Below, piece by piece: positions 28,164 through 38,639 of a DNA stretch of 64,000 nucleotides. Each line of letters starts with the position of its first letter. Within the stretch, counting starts at the first letter, position 1. The stretch comes from an uncultured Bacteroidales bacterium (GTDB lineage Bacteria > Bacteroidota > Bacteroidia > Bacteroidales > Tenuifilaceae), in NCBI GenBank assembly GCA_937926785.1, contig CALBBQ010000005.1:1-64000 (forward strand). Direction: 5' to 3'. The position numbers and the translations under genes are program-made. The notes under the pieces are model-generated. The model ran no database searches and was not told where the DNA came from. It saw nothing but the letters and a program-made list of their open reading frames with translations.

Positions 28164-29501
28164 CTATCTTCTTTCCCTAACAATGGTACGTTCATTTATC
28201 CAGCATCCTAATGTGTAGCTATCGCCTACCTTGAGGTCGTGGAAGAAAATGTCCTCTTTGCTTGGGAAGTACTGGCTATAGGTGCTAATCAGGTTATCCA
28301 TGGCGTCGGAAAGCTCCGGGTCAACCTGCTTTGCCTTGATGTACTTATCAACAGCAGCCCAGTAAACCGCTTTCTTCTCAAAATCATCATTGCCACAGTT
28401 ACGCTCCGAAGCATAAATATCGCCAATCAGCTTGTAAGCCTTACCTAAACTGGGGTTCTCTTCCAGTGCTTTTAGGGCAATGCTCTTTGCCTTGGGTAAA
28501 TCCTTGAGCTCTGTAAATGTGAGTAACGATAACTCGTAGAAAATATTCGCACGTTTAGCAACATCTGACTCCAGGTTGATAGCTTCGTTGTAATACTTTT
28601 CGGCTTCGCGTGGCTTTTTTGCTTCGTAGGAAAGCCTTGCTATGTCCAAAGCCAAGTCAGCAGTGGGCTCTACCTTGAATATCTCAATGCTTGCATTCAG
28701 GAACATGGGGTGGCTGGTGCAACGGTTTGCCGACATTAGTGAACGAATCTTTTTACAAAGGTTTACATCATTAGGTGTTGCTTTGAAACGGGGTTCAAAC
28801 AGGGCAATTACATTATCGCAATTGGCTACGCCCATCTGGGCAAAAATAGCATCAACACCATCCTTTGCCTGCTTTATTTTATCGTCGTTGGGTTTCTGTG
28901 CAATTTGTGCATCAATAAGATCGCTTACTTGCGAGTAAAGCTCGATCACCTGGTCGGCAGCAATCTTCTTATTCTCATACATCTCCTTGGCAATGGTCAT
29001 GTAGGTAAAAAGAACCGAGGGTTCTGTTGCATTTTTGCTGATGTTAATCGCTTCCTGAGCAATCTTAAATGCTTCCTCGTAGCGCTGCGGAGCAAGGGAG
29101 AACAGATCCTGCGCCTTCATACCCAGAACAAGACCCTTTTTATCGAAATGGGAGATACGCAAGTCGTAAAGTATCATCAGTGAATCCAGAATGATTGCTT
29201 TTTGTTCGGGATTTGCGGTTTCCTCAAAACGGTATTTAAGAATTCTTGCTCCCCTGATATAGGCGTTAAGGCTTGCAGCAGGGCAAAGCTTAATCACGTT
29301 CTGCCAGGGTTGGTAAGCATCTTTTAAATTATTTTGTTGAAAAAAAGTGGAGTAAAGCGACATGCTCTCGGCGCATTTCTTACGGGTTTCAACATCGGGC
29401 CCATACTTCGGATCTTCCAGGTACGACTGCGCCATAATACCATTGCTAACTACTAAAAGTAAAGCGCTGACAAACAATGTGATGTAATTTCTGAATCTCA
29501 T
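28164..29501 (-). CDS. Secreted tetratricopeptide repeat protein
   Basis: Signal peptide and TPR-like repeats (AKKPREAEKYYNEAINLES, LPKAKSIALKALEENPSLGKAYKLIGDIYAS). Confidence 0.82.
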   Translation of the reverse strand: MRFRNYITLFVSALLLVVSNGIMAQSYLEDPKYGPDVETRKKCAESMSLYSTFFQQNNLKDAYQPWQNVIKLCPAASLNAYIRGARILKYRFEETANPEQKAIILDSLMILYDLRISHFDKKGLVLGMKAQDLFSLAPQRYEEAFKIAQEAINISKNATEPSVLFTYMTIAKEMYENKKIAADQVIELYSQVSDLIDAQIAQKPNDDKIKQAKDGVDAIFAQMGVANCDNVIALFEPRFKATPNDVNLCKKIRSLMSANRCTSHPMFLNASIEIFKVEPTADLALDIARLSYEAKKPREAEKYYNEAINLESDVAKRANIFYELSLLTFTELKDLPKAKSIALKALEENPSLGKAYKLIGDIYASERNCGNDDFEKKAVYWAAVDKYIKAKQVDPELSDAMDNLISTYSQYFPSKEDIFFHDLKVGDSYTLGCWINERTIVRERR

Positions 29502-29527
29502 GGCTTTTGCGTTTATGATGTTTTAAA

Positions 29528-30838
29528 CTAGTTATACTTACGTTTAAAGAACCAGGGGTAATCGTAAAAACTTAAGCTTACGCTGAACGCCCCAAAGGTT
29601 TCCTTTATCAGATAGTTTTCATCGGTCCCTCGCTTTCCTAATTCAAATGACACATTAACCTTGGTTTTACCCTTTAACGGTAAACCTGCTCCAAAAGTTA
29701 TGCCATAATCGTTTATTTGCTCCCCGCCTACTATCAGATTCGATTTGTTGAGGAAAAATCCAGCCCTATAGCTAACCTTTTTAAGGTAGCTTTTAAGGTC
29801 TTGACGATTGGGGGTAAGCTCCATGCCAAAGCGATACGACTCAATTTTTCCCATTGGCAAATCGGTATTAAAGGGAACCGTGTTTGACCAGTCCTGGGTA
29901 AAGTATTCACCAGCTACTGTAATCTTGTCGTTATAGGTGAAGGCAACACCAAAATTTAAACTACCAGGGAAATCGATGTGATTTTCCAATTCAGGGTGAG
30001 GTATTAGAGTGTCGAGTAAGTTGCTTTCAAGGGTTGCGAACCATTTCTGAGTCATGCTCATTTTTTTGGCGGGCTGGTAGGTTACACCAAGAGTCATGTT
30101 GGTATTCTTCTCCTTATCTAGTACCAATTTGTACTGTGCACCAAGGTTAAAATTAATATCGCCTATCTGAAAGCTAGAGCGTACATAAGCATTAGTATAG
30201 GTTACATAGGTAATTGGGAATTCAATGTTGTTGATGTAATCCAAGCTTCCAAAGTAGTAAAGCAAGTTTACTCCAATTGACAGATTCTTAAGAGGATTGA
30301 AACCTGTTCCCACAAAAGCCTGGCTAAAGCCACCTCTACCGGTGTGGTAATACTTGATGCGACCAATTGTGCTTAGTATGTATGGATCGGTTTCAAAACG
30401 CAAAAGTCTGTAACCAACAAAACTATAGGGTGCTAAACCTGCTGCTACGCCCCAACGCTTTGCTACAGGGAATGAAATTGCTATGTGATGAATTCCTCCA
30501 GCGCTGTTTCGGGCCGTTTGAGGATTCAAATACTGGTCATATCCGGTAAAGCTGCTGGTGTTTGACTCAAGCCCGAAATCGAAAAGAAACGACATGGTAT
30601 CCCGAATTGCATACGATGCAGGATTGTTAAAGTTAATAAGGGTTTCGTCCCCTATAGCCTGTGTAACCCCCCCCATGGCTCTGTTCTGGGTAAAACCAGG
30701 GCGACTTAGAATTCCCACTCCGAATCGTGAATAGGGAGAATAGGTGTTTAAGCTCTGACCTAGGGTTAGCTGAGCTAATGAAACTATACAAGCTATGGCA
30801 AAAAGGCGATAAAAACTATTTTTCCACATTGAATTCAA
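29528..30838 (-). CDS. Outer membrane beta-barrel protein
   Basis: Signal peptide, SPYSRFGVGILSRPGFTQNRAMGGVTQAI, amphipathic beta-strand pattern, C-terminal aromatic residues. Confidence 0.78.
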   Translation of the reverse strand: MNSMWKNSFYRLFAIACIVSLAQLTLGQSLNTYSPYSRFGVGILSRPGFTQNRAMGGVTQAIGDETLINFNNPASYAIRDTMSFLFDFGLESNTSSFTGYDQYLNPQTARNSAGGIHHIAISFPVAKRWGVAAGLAPYSFVGYRLLRFETDPYILSTIGRIKYYHTGRGGFSQAFVGTGFNPLKNLSIGVNLLYYFGSLDYINNIEFPITYVTYTNAYVRSSFQIGDINFNLGAQYKLVLDKEKNTNMTLGVTYQPAKKMSMTQKWFATLESNLLDTLIPHPELENHIDFPGSLNFGVAFTYNDKITVAGEYFTQDWSNTVPFNTDLPMGKIESYRFGMELTPNRQDLKSYLKKVSYRAGFFLNKSNLIVGGEQINDYGITFGAGLPLKGKTKVNVSFELGKRGTDENYLIKETFGAFSVSLSFYDYPWFFKRKYN

Positions 30839-31541
30839 GTATTCTGTTTAAACCTAAAACCATTAAATAAGGGTTCACAAATATGCTATTTTTTAACTTA
30901 TTAGCAAAGAATTTTGAATCGCCTCCGGTTAAAACCACCACGCAATCGTCATAAATTGAGCTAATTTTTTCAATAAACCCATCCATTTCACCTACGGCTC
31001 CGTTTATAACACCCGATAAAATACACTCTGTAGTAGATGTTCCAACCAATGGTGCATCGGGGTTAGGATCTATCAGAGGAAGACGCGCCGTATGGGCGTG
31101 AAGGGCTTGGAACCGGAGCCTAAGACCGGGCGATATTGCACCTCCCTTATAGTGCCCGTTGCTGGTTACCACCTCGTAGGTAATGGCTGTTCCTGCATCT
31201 ATAACTAATAAATTCCTTCCGGGATAAAGGTAATGAGCCCCTACCGCAACCGCAATGCGATCGAATCCCAGTGTTTGGGGAGTGGAGTAATCGTTTATCA
31301 ACGGCGTTAGACTATAAGGGCCAGCAACATGCAGTTTCACCCGTTCCTTCAACCATTCCACAACTCCTTGTGGTATTTCGCCTACCGCACCAAGTATCGC
31401 TTTTTGGGGAGCAAAGTTTAGAAGAATGGGCTCTAAGAGATTAACATCTAACCTCTTAAAGGCTTCATACTTTTTTATTTCCTCGCCTTCAACAACAGCA
31501 ACCTTGGTTTGAGTATTTCCTATGTCAATGATAAGGTTCAT
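30816..31541 (-). CDS. coaX: Type III pantothenate kinase
   Basis: MNLIIDIGNTQTKVAVVEG, GFDRIAVAVGAHYLYPGRNLLVIDAGTAITYEVV, GGAISPGLRLRFQAL. Confidence 0.95.
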   Translation of the reverse strand: MNLIIDIGNTQTKVAVVEGEEIKKYEAFKRLDVNLLEPILLNFAPQKAILGAVGEIPQGVVEWLKERVKLHVAGPYSLTPLINDYSTPQTLGFDRIAVAVGAHYLYPGRNLLVIDAGTAITYEVVTSNGHYKGGAISPGLRLRFQALHAHTARLPLIDPNPDAPLVGTSTTECILSGVINGAVGEMDGFIEKISSIYDDCVVVLTGGDSKFFANKLKNSIFVNPYLMVLGLNRILEFNVEK

Positions 31542-31560
31542 GACAGCATGATTTGTTTAA

Positions 31561-34500
31561 CTAACGAACATTTTGAAGCATTTGATGTAAAATATCAAAT
31601 GCCTTTTTAACCCCATCGACTCCCCTAACGGTAAGCATTAACTTTTCGTTTCCTTCTTTCATGGTGAAAAGGGTTGGGTTTTCTAAGATATATCCAATGA
31701 TTCTCTCAAAAGTTTTTGTCCGGTAAAAAGGCGATAGCTGGTTAGTGATGAAGTAGGCATATAGGTTTGATCCCTTCAAAATAATTTTTTCAATTCCCAG
31801 CTCTGCAGCAATCCATCGAAGCTGCACTATGCTCATCAAGTCCTGAACCTGATCGGGTATGGGCCCGAACCTATCGCGCAGCTCCTGCTCAAATCGCTCT
31901 AACTCTGGCTTACTCTTAATAGTATCCAATTCGCGGTATAGCTTTATACGTTCTGCCGTATTGGAAACATAAAAGTCCGGGATTAAAATCTCCAGGTCAG
32001 TTTCCACCTGACACTCCGTTTTTCCTGCATCCCATGTGATTTCTTTTCCGGTTTGCTGAGGCTCAGCAAACAGTTCACGAAAATCAGTTTCCTTCAACTC
32101 TTCAATGGCTTCATCCAGAATTCGTTGGTAGGTTTCAAAACCAATCTCGGAGATGAAGCCACTCTGCTCAGCACCCAAAAGATTTCCGGCTCCTCTGATA
32201 TCGAGGTCCTGCATTGCAATGCTAAATCCGCTCCCCAGCTCTGAGAACTCTTCAATCGCTTTTAACCTCCGCCGAGCCTCTGATGTAATTGTTTCCAAGG
32301 GTGGGGCCAACAGGTAGCAGAACGCTTTCTTGTTCGATCGGCCAACCCTGCCACGGAGCTGGTGCAAGTCGCTTAGCCCAAAGGTGTGAGCATTATTTAT
32401 TATTATGGTGTTGGCATTTGGTATATCGAGGCCAGCCTCAATAATTGCCGTAGAGATGAGCACATCGTAATCGCCATTGATGAAATCGAGCATGATTTGC
32501 TCCAGCTTGGCCGGTTCCATTTGCCCGTGCGCCACAGCAGCTCTAACTTTTGGACAAACCTTGTGGAGCATGTTCTGCACTTCAGCAATGTTTTGAACGC
32601 GGTTATGAACAAAGAATACCTGTCCACCTCGCGAGACCTCATACTCAATGGCCTCTTTTATGATTGACATGCTAAAGGGGTGAAGTTCGGTTTGGATTGG
32701 ATATCTGTTCGGTGGGGGTGTATTTATGATAGATAAATCGCGGGCTCCCATTAACGAGAACTGAAGGGTACGAGGGATGGGGGTTGCTGTTAAGGTTAGG
32801 GTATCCACATTCAACTTAAACTGCCGAATTTTTTCTTTTGCTGCAACTCCAAACTTTTGTTCCTCGTCCACGATAAGTAAACCCAAGTCTTTGAAATGCT
32901 CAGCCTCCTTGAGTATGGCGTGAGTGCCAATTAAGATGTCAATTTTACCTTCTTTTAGCTTTTGTCTTATTTCCCTTTGCTGGGCAGCCGTTTTCATCCG
33001 GCTGGTGAACTCCACCGTGCACGGAAACCCTTTTAGTCGTGATGAAAAGGTTCGGTAGTGCTGCAACGCAAGAATGGTGGTGGGCACCAGCACGGCTACC
33101 TGCTTGCTGTCGGCTACAGCCTTAAAGGCTGCACGGATAGCCACCTCCGTTTTTCCAAATCCCACGTCGCCACATACCAATCTATCCATGGGGCGTTCAT
33201 CCTCCATATCCTGCTTAACAGCTTGGGTTGCCTTGGTTTGGTCTGGTGTATCTTCATAAATAAACGATGCTTCCAATTCCTGCTGCATGTAGGTGTCAGG
33301 AGAAAAGGCAAATCCTTTCTGTGCTTTACGTTTTGCATACAGAGCGATGAGTTCCTTAGCGATATCCTTGATTTTACTCTTGGTTCGCTGTTTAAGTCGT
33401 TGCCAGGCGCCGGAGCCAAGCTTGTATACCTTGGGTTGCTCGGCATCCTTTCCCCTGTACTTTGAAATTTTATGCAGGTTGTAGATGTTTACCAGCAGGG
33501 TGTCGTTATCCTGATAAATGAGCCTAACTGCTTCCTGTTTTCGTCCGTTAATTTCCGTTTTCACCAATCCTCCAAACACTCCTACTCCGTGGTCAATGTG
33601 AACCACGTAATCGCCGGGCTGCAGGTTAATGAGTTCCTGCATGGTTAAGGCATCCCTCCGGCTAAACTCATGTTTAAGCCGATACTTGTGGTAACGGTCA
33701 AATATCTGATGATCGGTGTAGAAGCATATTCTCAAATTGTGGTCAATAAATCCTTCCGAAACACTCCCCATTACCACGCCGAACTTCAGTTCTGGTTTAA
33801 TTGAAGTTAAAATGCTGCTCAACCTTTCCAGCTGGGTAGGATTATCGGAAAGAATATAAACCTGGTATCCCTTTAGCGTTCTTTGCTCGATATCATCGGC
33901 TAGTAGCTCAAAATTCTTGGAAAATGAGGGCTGAGGTGAAAAATCGAAAGGAATGGTTTCGTATGTAGCTCCGTAGGGTTTTAGACCAAAGTAAACAGTA
34001 AAATGATTCTTAAGGGATTCGAACAAATCCTTGCCGGTAGCGTAGCCCACCTTTGTAGTAAGGCTTGCCTGTTCAGCAAATGCGGTAAGCTGATTTAGCC
34101 TATCTAATACAGTATCCGGATTTTTAATCCAGACCATTGCCCCATTTGGAATCGCCGCCGTTAGAATTTGACCTTCGGCTTGATTTTTTTGTTGAACGTT
34201 GGGGATAATGGAAATGCTTTCGAGCATTTCTCGCGAAAGCTGATCCTCTACATCGAACGACCTGAGGGAATCAACCTCATCGCCAAAAAAATCGATACGA
34301 TAAGGAACTGAAGAGGCGAAGGAAAAAACATCAACAATGCTTCCCCTGATGGCAAACTGACCCGGCTCGTAAACGAAATCGGTTCGCTCAAAACCATACT
34401 CCAGAAGAACTTCGGCTATGAATTCGGTTGATATGCGTTCCCCTTTCCGAACGGTAAGGCTGTTTTCCTTGAGAACCTCCTGCAGGGGAACCTTTTCAAA

Positions 34501-34893
34501 AAGAGCATCGGGATAAGTTACTATCACTGAATGAGCCTGATCTTCTTCGGCCAACCGACGCAGTAGGTTAAGAACGTCGGTTCGTTGTATGACTGCTTCG
34601 GGTAAAATTTGTTCATACTGTATGGAACGCTTGTAGGACGATGGAAAAAAGTAAACCTCTTTTAACCCCAGCAATCCCGAAATATCGGAAAAAGTATGAG
34701 CAGCCTCCTCCTTATCATTCATTACCAAAACTAAGGGCCTGCCATGGTTCTGAAAGTAGGAACCCGCAACCAACGCAACCGACGATCCGGCTAAACCCTT
34801 AACAAATACTGATTGCCCCTCCCTTGGCACGGGAAGTTGAATACCTGATAGGTACCGTGAAAATATTGAACTTAGCTCAGTCGTAACCTGCAA
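31561..34893 (-). CDS. mfd: Transcription-repair coupling factor
   Basis: CarD-like RID (PGDYVVHIDHGVGVFGG), DRLVCGDVGFGKTEVAIRAAFKA, DEEQKFGV, QLRGRVGRSNKKAFCYLL, TRCF domain. Confidence 0.97.
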   Translation of the reverse strand: MQVTTELSSIFSRYLSGIQLPVPREGQSVFVKGLAGSSVALVAGSYFQNHGRPLVLVMNDKEEAAHTFSDISGLLGLKEVYFFPSSYKRSIQYEQILPEAVIQRTDVLNLLRRLAEEDQAHSVIVTYPDALFEKVPLQEVLKENSLTVRKGERISTEFIAEVLLEYGFERTDFVYEPGQFAIRGSIVDVFSFASSVPYRIDFFGDEVDSLRSFDVEDQLSREMLESISIIPNVQQKNQAEGQILTAAIPNGAMVWIKNPDTVLDRLNQLTAFAEQASLTTKVGYATGKDLFESLKNHFTVYFGLKPYGATYETIPFDFSPQPSFSKNFELLADDIEQRTLKGYQVYILSDNPTQLERLSSILTSIKPELKFGVVMGSVSEGFIDHNLRICFYTDHQIFDRYHKYRLKHEFSRRDALTMQELINLQPGDYVVHIDHGVGVFGGLVKTEINGRKQEAVRLIYQDNDTLLVNIYNLHKISKYRGKDAEQPKVYKLGSGAWQRLKQRTKSKIKDIAKELIALYAKRKAQKGFAFSPDTYMQQELEASFIYEDTPDQTKATQAVKQDMEDERPMDRLVCGDVGFGKTEVAIRAAFKAVADSKQVAVLVPTTILALQHYRTFSSRLKGFPCTVEFTSRMKTAAQQREIRQKLKEGKIDILIGTHAILKEAEHFKDLGLLIVDEEQKFGVAAKEKIRQFKLNVDTLTLTATPIPRTLQFSLMGARDLSIINTPPPNRYPIQTELHPFSMSIIKEAIEYEVSRGGQVFFVHNRVQNIAEVQNMLHKVCPKVRAAVAHGQMEPAKLEQIMLDFINGDYDVLISTAIIEAGLDIPNANTIIINNAHTFGLSDLHQLRGRVGRSNKKAFCYLLAPPLETITSEARRRLKAIEEFSELGSGFSIAMQDLDIRGAGNLLGAEQSGFISEIGFETYQRILDEAIEELKETDFRELFAEPQQTGKEITWDAGKTECQVETDLEILIPDFYVSNTAERIKLYRELDTIKSKPELERFEQELRDRFGPIPDQVQDLMSIVQLRWIAAELGIEKIILKGSNLYAYFITNQLSPFYRTKTFERIIGYILENPTLFTMKEGNEKLMLTVRGVDGVKKAFDILHQMLQNVR

Positions 34894-34990
34894 TTTTTTG
34901 GGGCAAAGATATACTATTGCATCTTAAATGCTTACCGTTATATTAAACTATGTTCATGAAACAGGCATCAAATAGAAAAAATATTGCGCC

Positions 34991-37900
34991 ATGAGTAAAA
35001 AATATAAAACGGCTGTTATTACAGCATCAATAGTTTTGGGCAGCATAACCCTACATGCCCAGGATAACCCTTTATGGATGAGGTACCCCGCTATATCGCC
35101 CGATGGAAAGAGTATCGCTTTTTGTTATAAAGGCGACATTTTCAAAGTATCCAGCAAGGGTGGTGTTGCTGTGCAACTCACCTCCAATCCGGCCTATGAC
35201 TATATGCCGGTATGGTCGCCCGATAGTAAAAGCATTGCATTCGCATCGAACCGGCATGGTAATTTCGATATTTTTCTCATTCCGGCTATGGGGGGCGAAC
35301 CCCGAAGGTTAACCTACCACTCCGCCAACGAGGTTCCATCATCCTTCTCTCCCGATGGGCAGAATGTAATCTTTTCCGCATCCATCCAGGATAATCCCAC
35401 CAATATCCTATTCCCCTCCGGTTTACTTGGTGAGCTGTACTCTGTTCCCATTGCAGGTGGAGCAGTGAGTCAAATACTAACCACTCCTGCCGAAGATGCC
35501 GTGTTTAGCCCGAACGGACAACTCATTGCCTACACCGACCGGAAAGGATATGAGGATGTATGGCGGAAGCATCACACCTCCTCCGTTACAAGGGATATAT
35601 GGGTTTACGATACGCAATCCGGTAAACACACCAAGATAACTAATTTTGAAGGAGAAGACCGAAATGCGGTTTTCTCTCCCGACGGGAATAAAATTTACTA
35701 CCTGACCGAACTGAACGGAAGCTTCAATATTGCTCAATACCACTTAGGTGAGAATAGCCATGCAGAGCTGATCACCAATTTTAAAAACCATCCTGTTCGT
35801 TTCCTAAGCATCGACCAACAAGGAGTTCTTTGCTTCCACTACAATGGAGAGATATATACACTCGAAGCAGGGAAATCACCTGTTAAGGTGAACATCTCCA
35901 TCGCCATGGACAAGACGGAGCCTGCGCCACGCTTTGAAACCATTGCCAAGGGAGCCACCGAAATGGCAGTTTCGCCCGATGGTAAAGAGATTGCCCTGGT
36001 TATCAGAGGCGATATCTATGTAACATCAACTAACCATGCAGCCACCAAACGCATTACCAGCACTCCGGAGCAGGAACGTTCCGTATCATTCAGCCCCGAC
36101 GGCAAAAAGCTGCTCTATGCCTCTGAGCGAAATGGCTCCTGGAACATTTACCAAACCTCAATAGTCTCAACCGATGAACCCAACTTTACCCTTTCTACCC
36201 TACTCAGGGAAGAGGTTCTGGTTGACATTCCGGAAGAGGCTTTTCAGCCTGCTTACTCCCCTACCGGCAAGGAAGTGGCCTTTATTAAGGAGCGAACCAC
36301 GCTCTGCGTTAAAAATTTGGAAACCGGCAGAATTCGCACCATTCTCAACGGGCGTTACAACTACTCCTACCGCGATGGCGACCAGTGGTACCAGTGGTCG
36401 CCCGATGGACAATGGTTCCTGGTAAACTTCATGGAAATACCTTCGTGGCCCAACTCCGATGTGGCCCTGGTTAAAGCCGACGGCTCTCAGAAATTCGTTA
36501 ACCTTACCCCCAGCGGCTATGAGGACAACGCCCCACGATGGGCTATGAACGGGAATGCTGTAATTTGGTTCAACGACCAAATGGGCATGCGTAGCCATGG
36601 CTCCTGGGGTTCCTACTACGATGTTTACGCTATCTTCCTTAACCAAAAAACCTGGGATGAGTTCAACCTTTCAAAACTCGAATGGGAAGTTTTGAAAGAG
36701 CAAAAAAAGAATGAGAAAAAAAATGAGCCCACTTTACAGGAAATAAAAGCTAAAGGAAAAACCAAAGATGCTACCGACAGCACAAAGGACAAAAAGGTTG
36801 AACCAATCAACATGGAGTTCGAAGGATTGGAGAACAGGAAGGCTCGCCTTACGATTAACTCATCCGATCTGTCCGATGCAATTCTTACCCCTGATGGCGA
36901 AAAACTTTACTACCTGTCAAAATTTGAGAAGGGATACGACTTGTGGGTAAACAACCTAAAGGATAAGGAAACCAAGCTACTTGTTAAGATTGATGGCAAT
37001 GCCGGTTACATGCAAATGGATAAGGATCAAAAGTTTATCTACCTGCTTTCCGATGGAGTACCCATGAAAATTGAAATCTCAAACAACAAGCTTACCAACA
37101 TTAAGTTCTCCGCCATTCAAAGCGTGAACTATACAGCTGAACGCGAATACCTGTTTGAGCACATGTGGCGACAGGTGAGCAAAAAATTCTACGACACACT
37201 GCTTCATGGTGTAAACTGGATGTTTTACAAACAGGAATACCAGAGGTTCTTACCACACATCAACAATAATTTTGATTTTGCTGAAATGATGAGCGAGCTG
37301 CTAGGCGAGCTAAACGGTTCACATACCGGTTGTCGTTTTCGTCCGGTTTCCAATGATGGCGATCAAACTGCAGCACTGGGTATCTACATTGACTATTTCT
37401 ATACCGGAAAAGGAGTAAGGATTGACGAAATCATAGATAACTCACCTTTACTTAACTCCAAATTTAACCCTAAAAAGGGTTGCCTGATTGAAAAAATTGA
37501 TGATTCAGAAATTTTGAACAATACCGACTACTACATCGCATTGAACCGTAAAGCTGGGCTACCCGTTGCCATACAAATTTTCGACCCTTCAACAGGGAAA
37601 AGATGGACACAAACCGTAAAACCAATTTCACTGGGTGCCGAATCGGAGTTGGTTTACAAGCACTGGGTTAAGAAACGGGCTGCCGATGTAGAAAGGCTTT
37701 CAAACGGTCGAATAGGATACGTTCATGTCCGGGGAATGAACTCACAAAGCTTCAGGGAGGTTTACGCCGACCTTCTCGGTAAGTATCGCGATAAAGAGGC
37801 TGTAATTGTCGACACCCGTTTTAACGGTGGCGGGTGGCTACACGACGACCTGGCAACCCTGCTGAGTGGTAGACGCTATGTAGATTTTGTCCCTCGCGGA

Positions 37901-38263
37901 CAATATATAGGTTCTGAACCCATTGCCAAATGGTACAAACCCTCTGTCGTTTTGGTAAGCGAAGGGAACTACTCCGACGCTCATGGATTCCCTTATGTTT
38001 ACAAAACATTGGGCATAGGAAAGCTTATTGGTATGCCCATACCAGGTACAATGACGGCAGTTTGGTGGGAACAGCAAATCGATCCGACCTTGGTTTTTGG
38101 AATACCACAAATGGGCGTAAAGGATTTAAACGGAAAATATCTGGAAAACCAACAGCTTTATCCGGACCATGCTGTTCCTATCAGCCCCGAAGATGCCCAA
38201 AACGGAAAGGACACCCAACTCGATGCCGCCGTAATTGAACTACTTAACCAACTCAAAAAGTAA
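34991..38263 (+). CDS. Tricorn-protease-like S41 family peptidase with PD40 propeller
   Basis: Repeated YPAISPDGKSIAFCYKGDIF-type blades, PDZ-like segment, DTRFNGGGWLHDDLATLLSGR S41 motif, VLVSEGNYSDAHGFP. Confidence 0.93.
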   Translation: MSKKYKTAVITASIVLGSITLHAQDNPLWMRYPAISPDGKSIAFCYKGDIFKVSSKGGVAVQLTSNPAYDYMPVWSPDSKSIAFASNRHGNFDIFLIPAMGGEPRRLTYHSANEVPSSFSPDGQNVIFSASIQDNPTNILFPSGLLGELYSVPIAGGAVSQILTTPAEDAVFSPNGQLIAYTDRKGYEDVWRKHHTSSVTRDIWVYDTQSGKHTKITNFEGEDRNAVFSPDGNKIYYLTELNGSFNIAQYHLGENSHAELITNFKNHPVRFLSIDQQGVLCFHYNGEIYTLEAGKSPVKVNISIAMDKTEPAPRFETIAKGATEMAVSPDGKEIALVIRGDIYVTSTNHAATKRITSTPEQERSVSFSPDGKKLLYASERNGSWNIYQTSIVSTDEPNFTLSTLLREEVLVDIPEEAFQPAYSPTGKEVAFIKERTTLCVKNLETGRIRTILNGRYNYSYRDGDQWYQWSPDGQWFLVNFMEIPSWPNSDVALVKADGSQKFVNLTPSGYEDNAPRWAMNGNAVIWFNDQMGMRSHGSWGSYYDVYAIFLNQKTWDEFNLSKLEWEVLKEQKKNEKKNEPTLQEIKAKGKTKDATDSTKDKKVEPINMEFEGLENRKARLTINSSDLSDAILTPDGEKLYYLSKFEKGYDLWVNNLKDKETKLLVKIDGNAGYMQMDKDQKFIYLLSDGVPMKIEISNNKLTNIKFSAIQSVNYTAEREYLFEHMWRQVSKKFYDTLLHGVNWMFYKQEYQRFLPHINNNFDFAEMMSELLGELNGSHTGCRFRPVSNDGDQTAALGIYIDYFYTGKGVRIDEIIDNSPLLNSKFNPKKGCLIEKIDDSEILNNTDYYIALNRKAGLPVAIQIFDPSTGKRWTQTVKPISLGAESELVYKHWVKKRAADVERLSNGRIGYVHVRGMNSQSFREVYADLLGKYRDKEAVIVDTRFNGGGWLHDDLATLLSGRRYVDFVPRGQYIGSEPIAKWYKPSVVLVSEGNYSDAHGFPYVYKTLGIGKLIGMPIPGTMTAVWWEQQIDPTLVFGIPQMGVKDLNGKYLENQQLYPDHAVPISPEDAQNGKDTQLDAAVIELLNQLKK

Positions 38264-38350
38264 CTATACATTTGGGGATTGTTTATTTATGGGCTATCCC
38301 CTTACTTTGTACTCTCGAAATGAAAAGTTTTCAACATCAGTAAAATTAAT

Positions 38351-38381
38351 TTTGTTATTAATAATCATTTTCATATTTTTG
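38351..38381 (+). promoter_or_regulatory. Promoter TTTG-N19-TATTTTTG
   Basis: TTTG 38351-38354, 19-bp spacer, TATTTTTG 38374-38381, upstream of the ATG at 38409. Confidence 0.8.
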
Positions 38382-38408
38382 CATTGAACTAACTAACTAA
38401 TTACTATA

Positions 38409-38564
38409 ATGAAAAAGACTGTATTATTCTTAATGGTTGCCGGAATGTTTGCCATGGTTGCCTGCAAATCTGCTCCTAAGCAGGAAGAACAACAACCTGT
38501 TCAGCAAGAGCAAACCGATAGCACTTCAACTGTTGAAAACGACACTGTTCCTGCTGCTGAATAG
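38409..38564 (+). CDS. Small lipoprotein (51 aa), not in the ORF track
   Basis: MKKTVLFLMVAGMFAMVACKSAPKQEEQQPVQQEQTDSTSTVENDTVPAAE*; lipobox AMVAC, own promoter and terminator. Confidence 0.8.
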   Translation: MKKTVLFLMVAGMFAMVACKSAPKQEEQQPVQQEQTDSTSTVENDTVPAAE

Positions 38565-38589
38565 TTAAATATTCTGGCAAAAAAACAAA

Positions 38590-38618
38590 AAACATCCGAA
38601 ATTACCGGATGTTTTTTT
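38590..38618. terminator. Rho-independent terminator between convergent genes
   Basis: AAACATCCGAAATTACCGGATGTTTTTTT. Confidence 0.85.
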
Positions 38619-38639
38619 GTTTGTATCTGCCTGGAAAGG

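Noticed and set aside
33058-33465. 135-aa + ORF opposite mfd
   Set aside because: Antisense to the helicase core; no supporting signal.
36200-36646. 148-aa minus ORF inside the Tricorn-like gene
   Set aside because: Complete overlap with a strongly supported protease gene; likely chance ORF.
36700-36725. A-rich runs in the Tricorn-like gene as a possible programmed frameshift
   Set aside because: The reading frame is intact across the K/E-rich linker, so no frameshift is needed.
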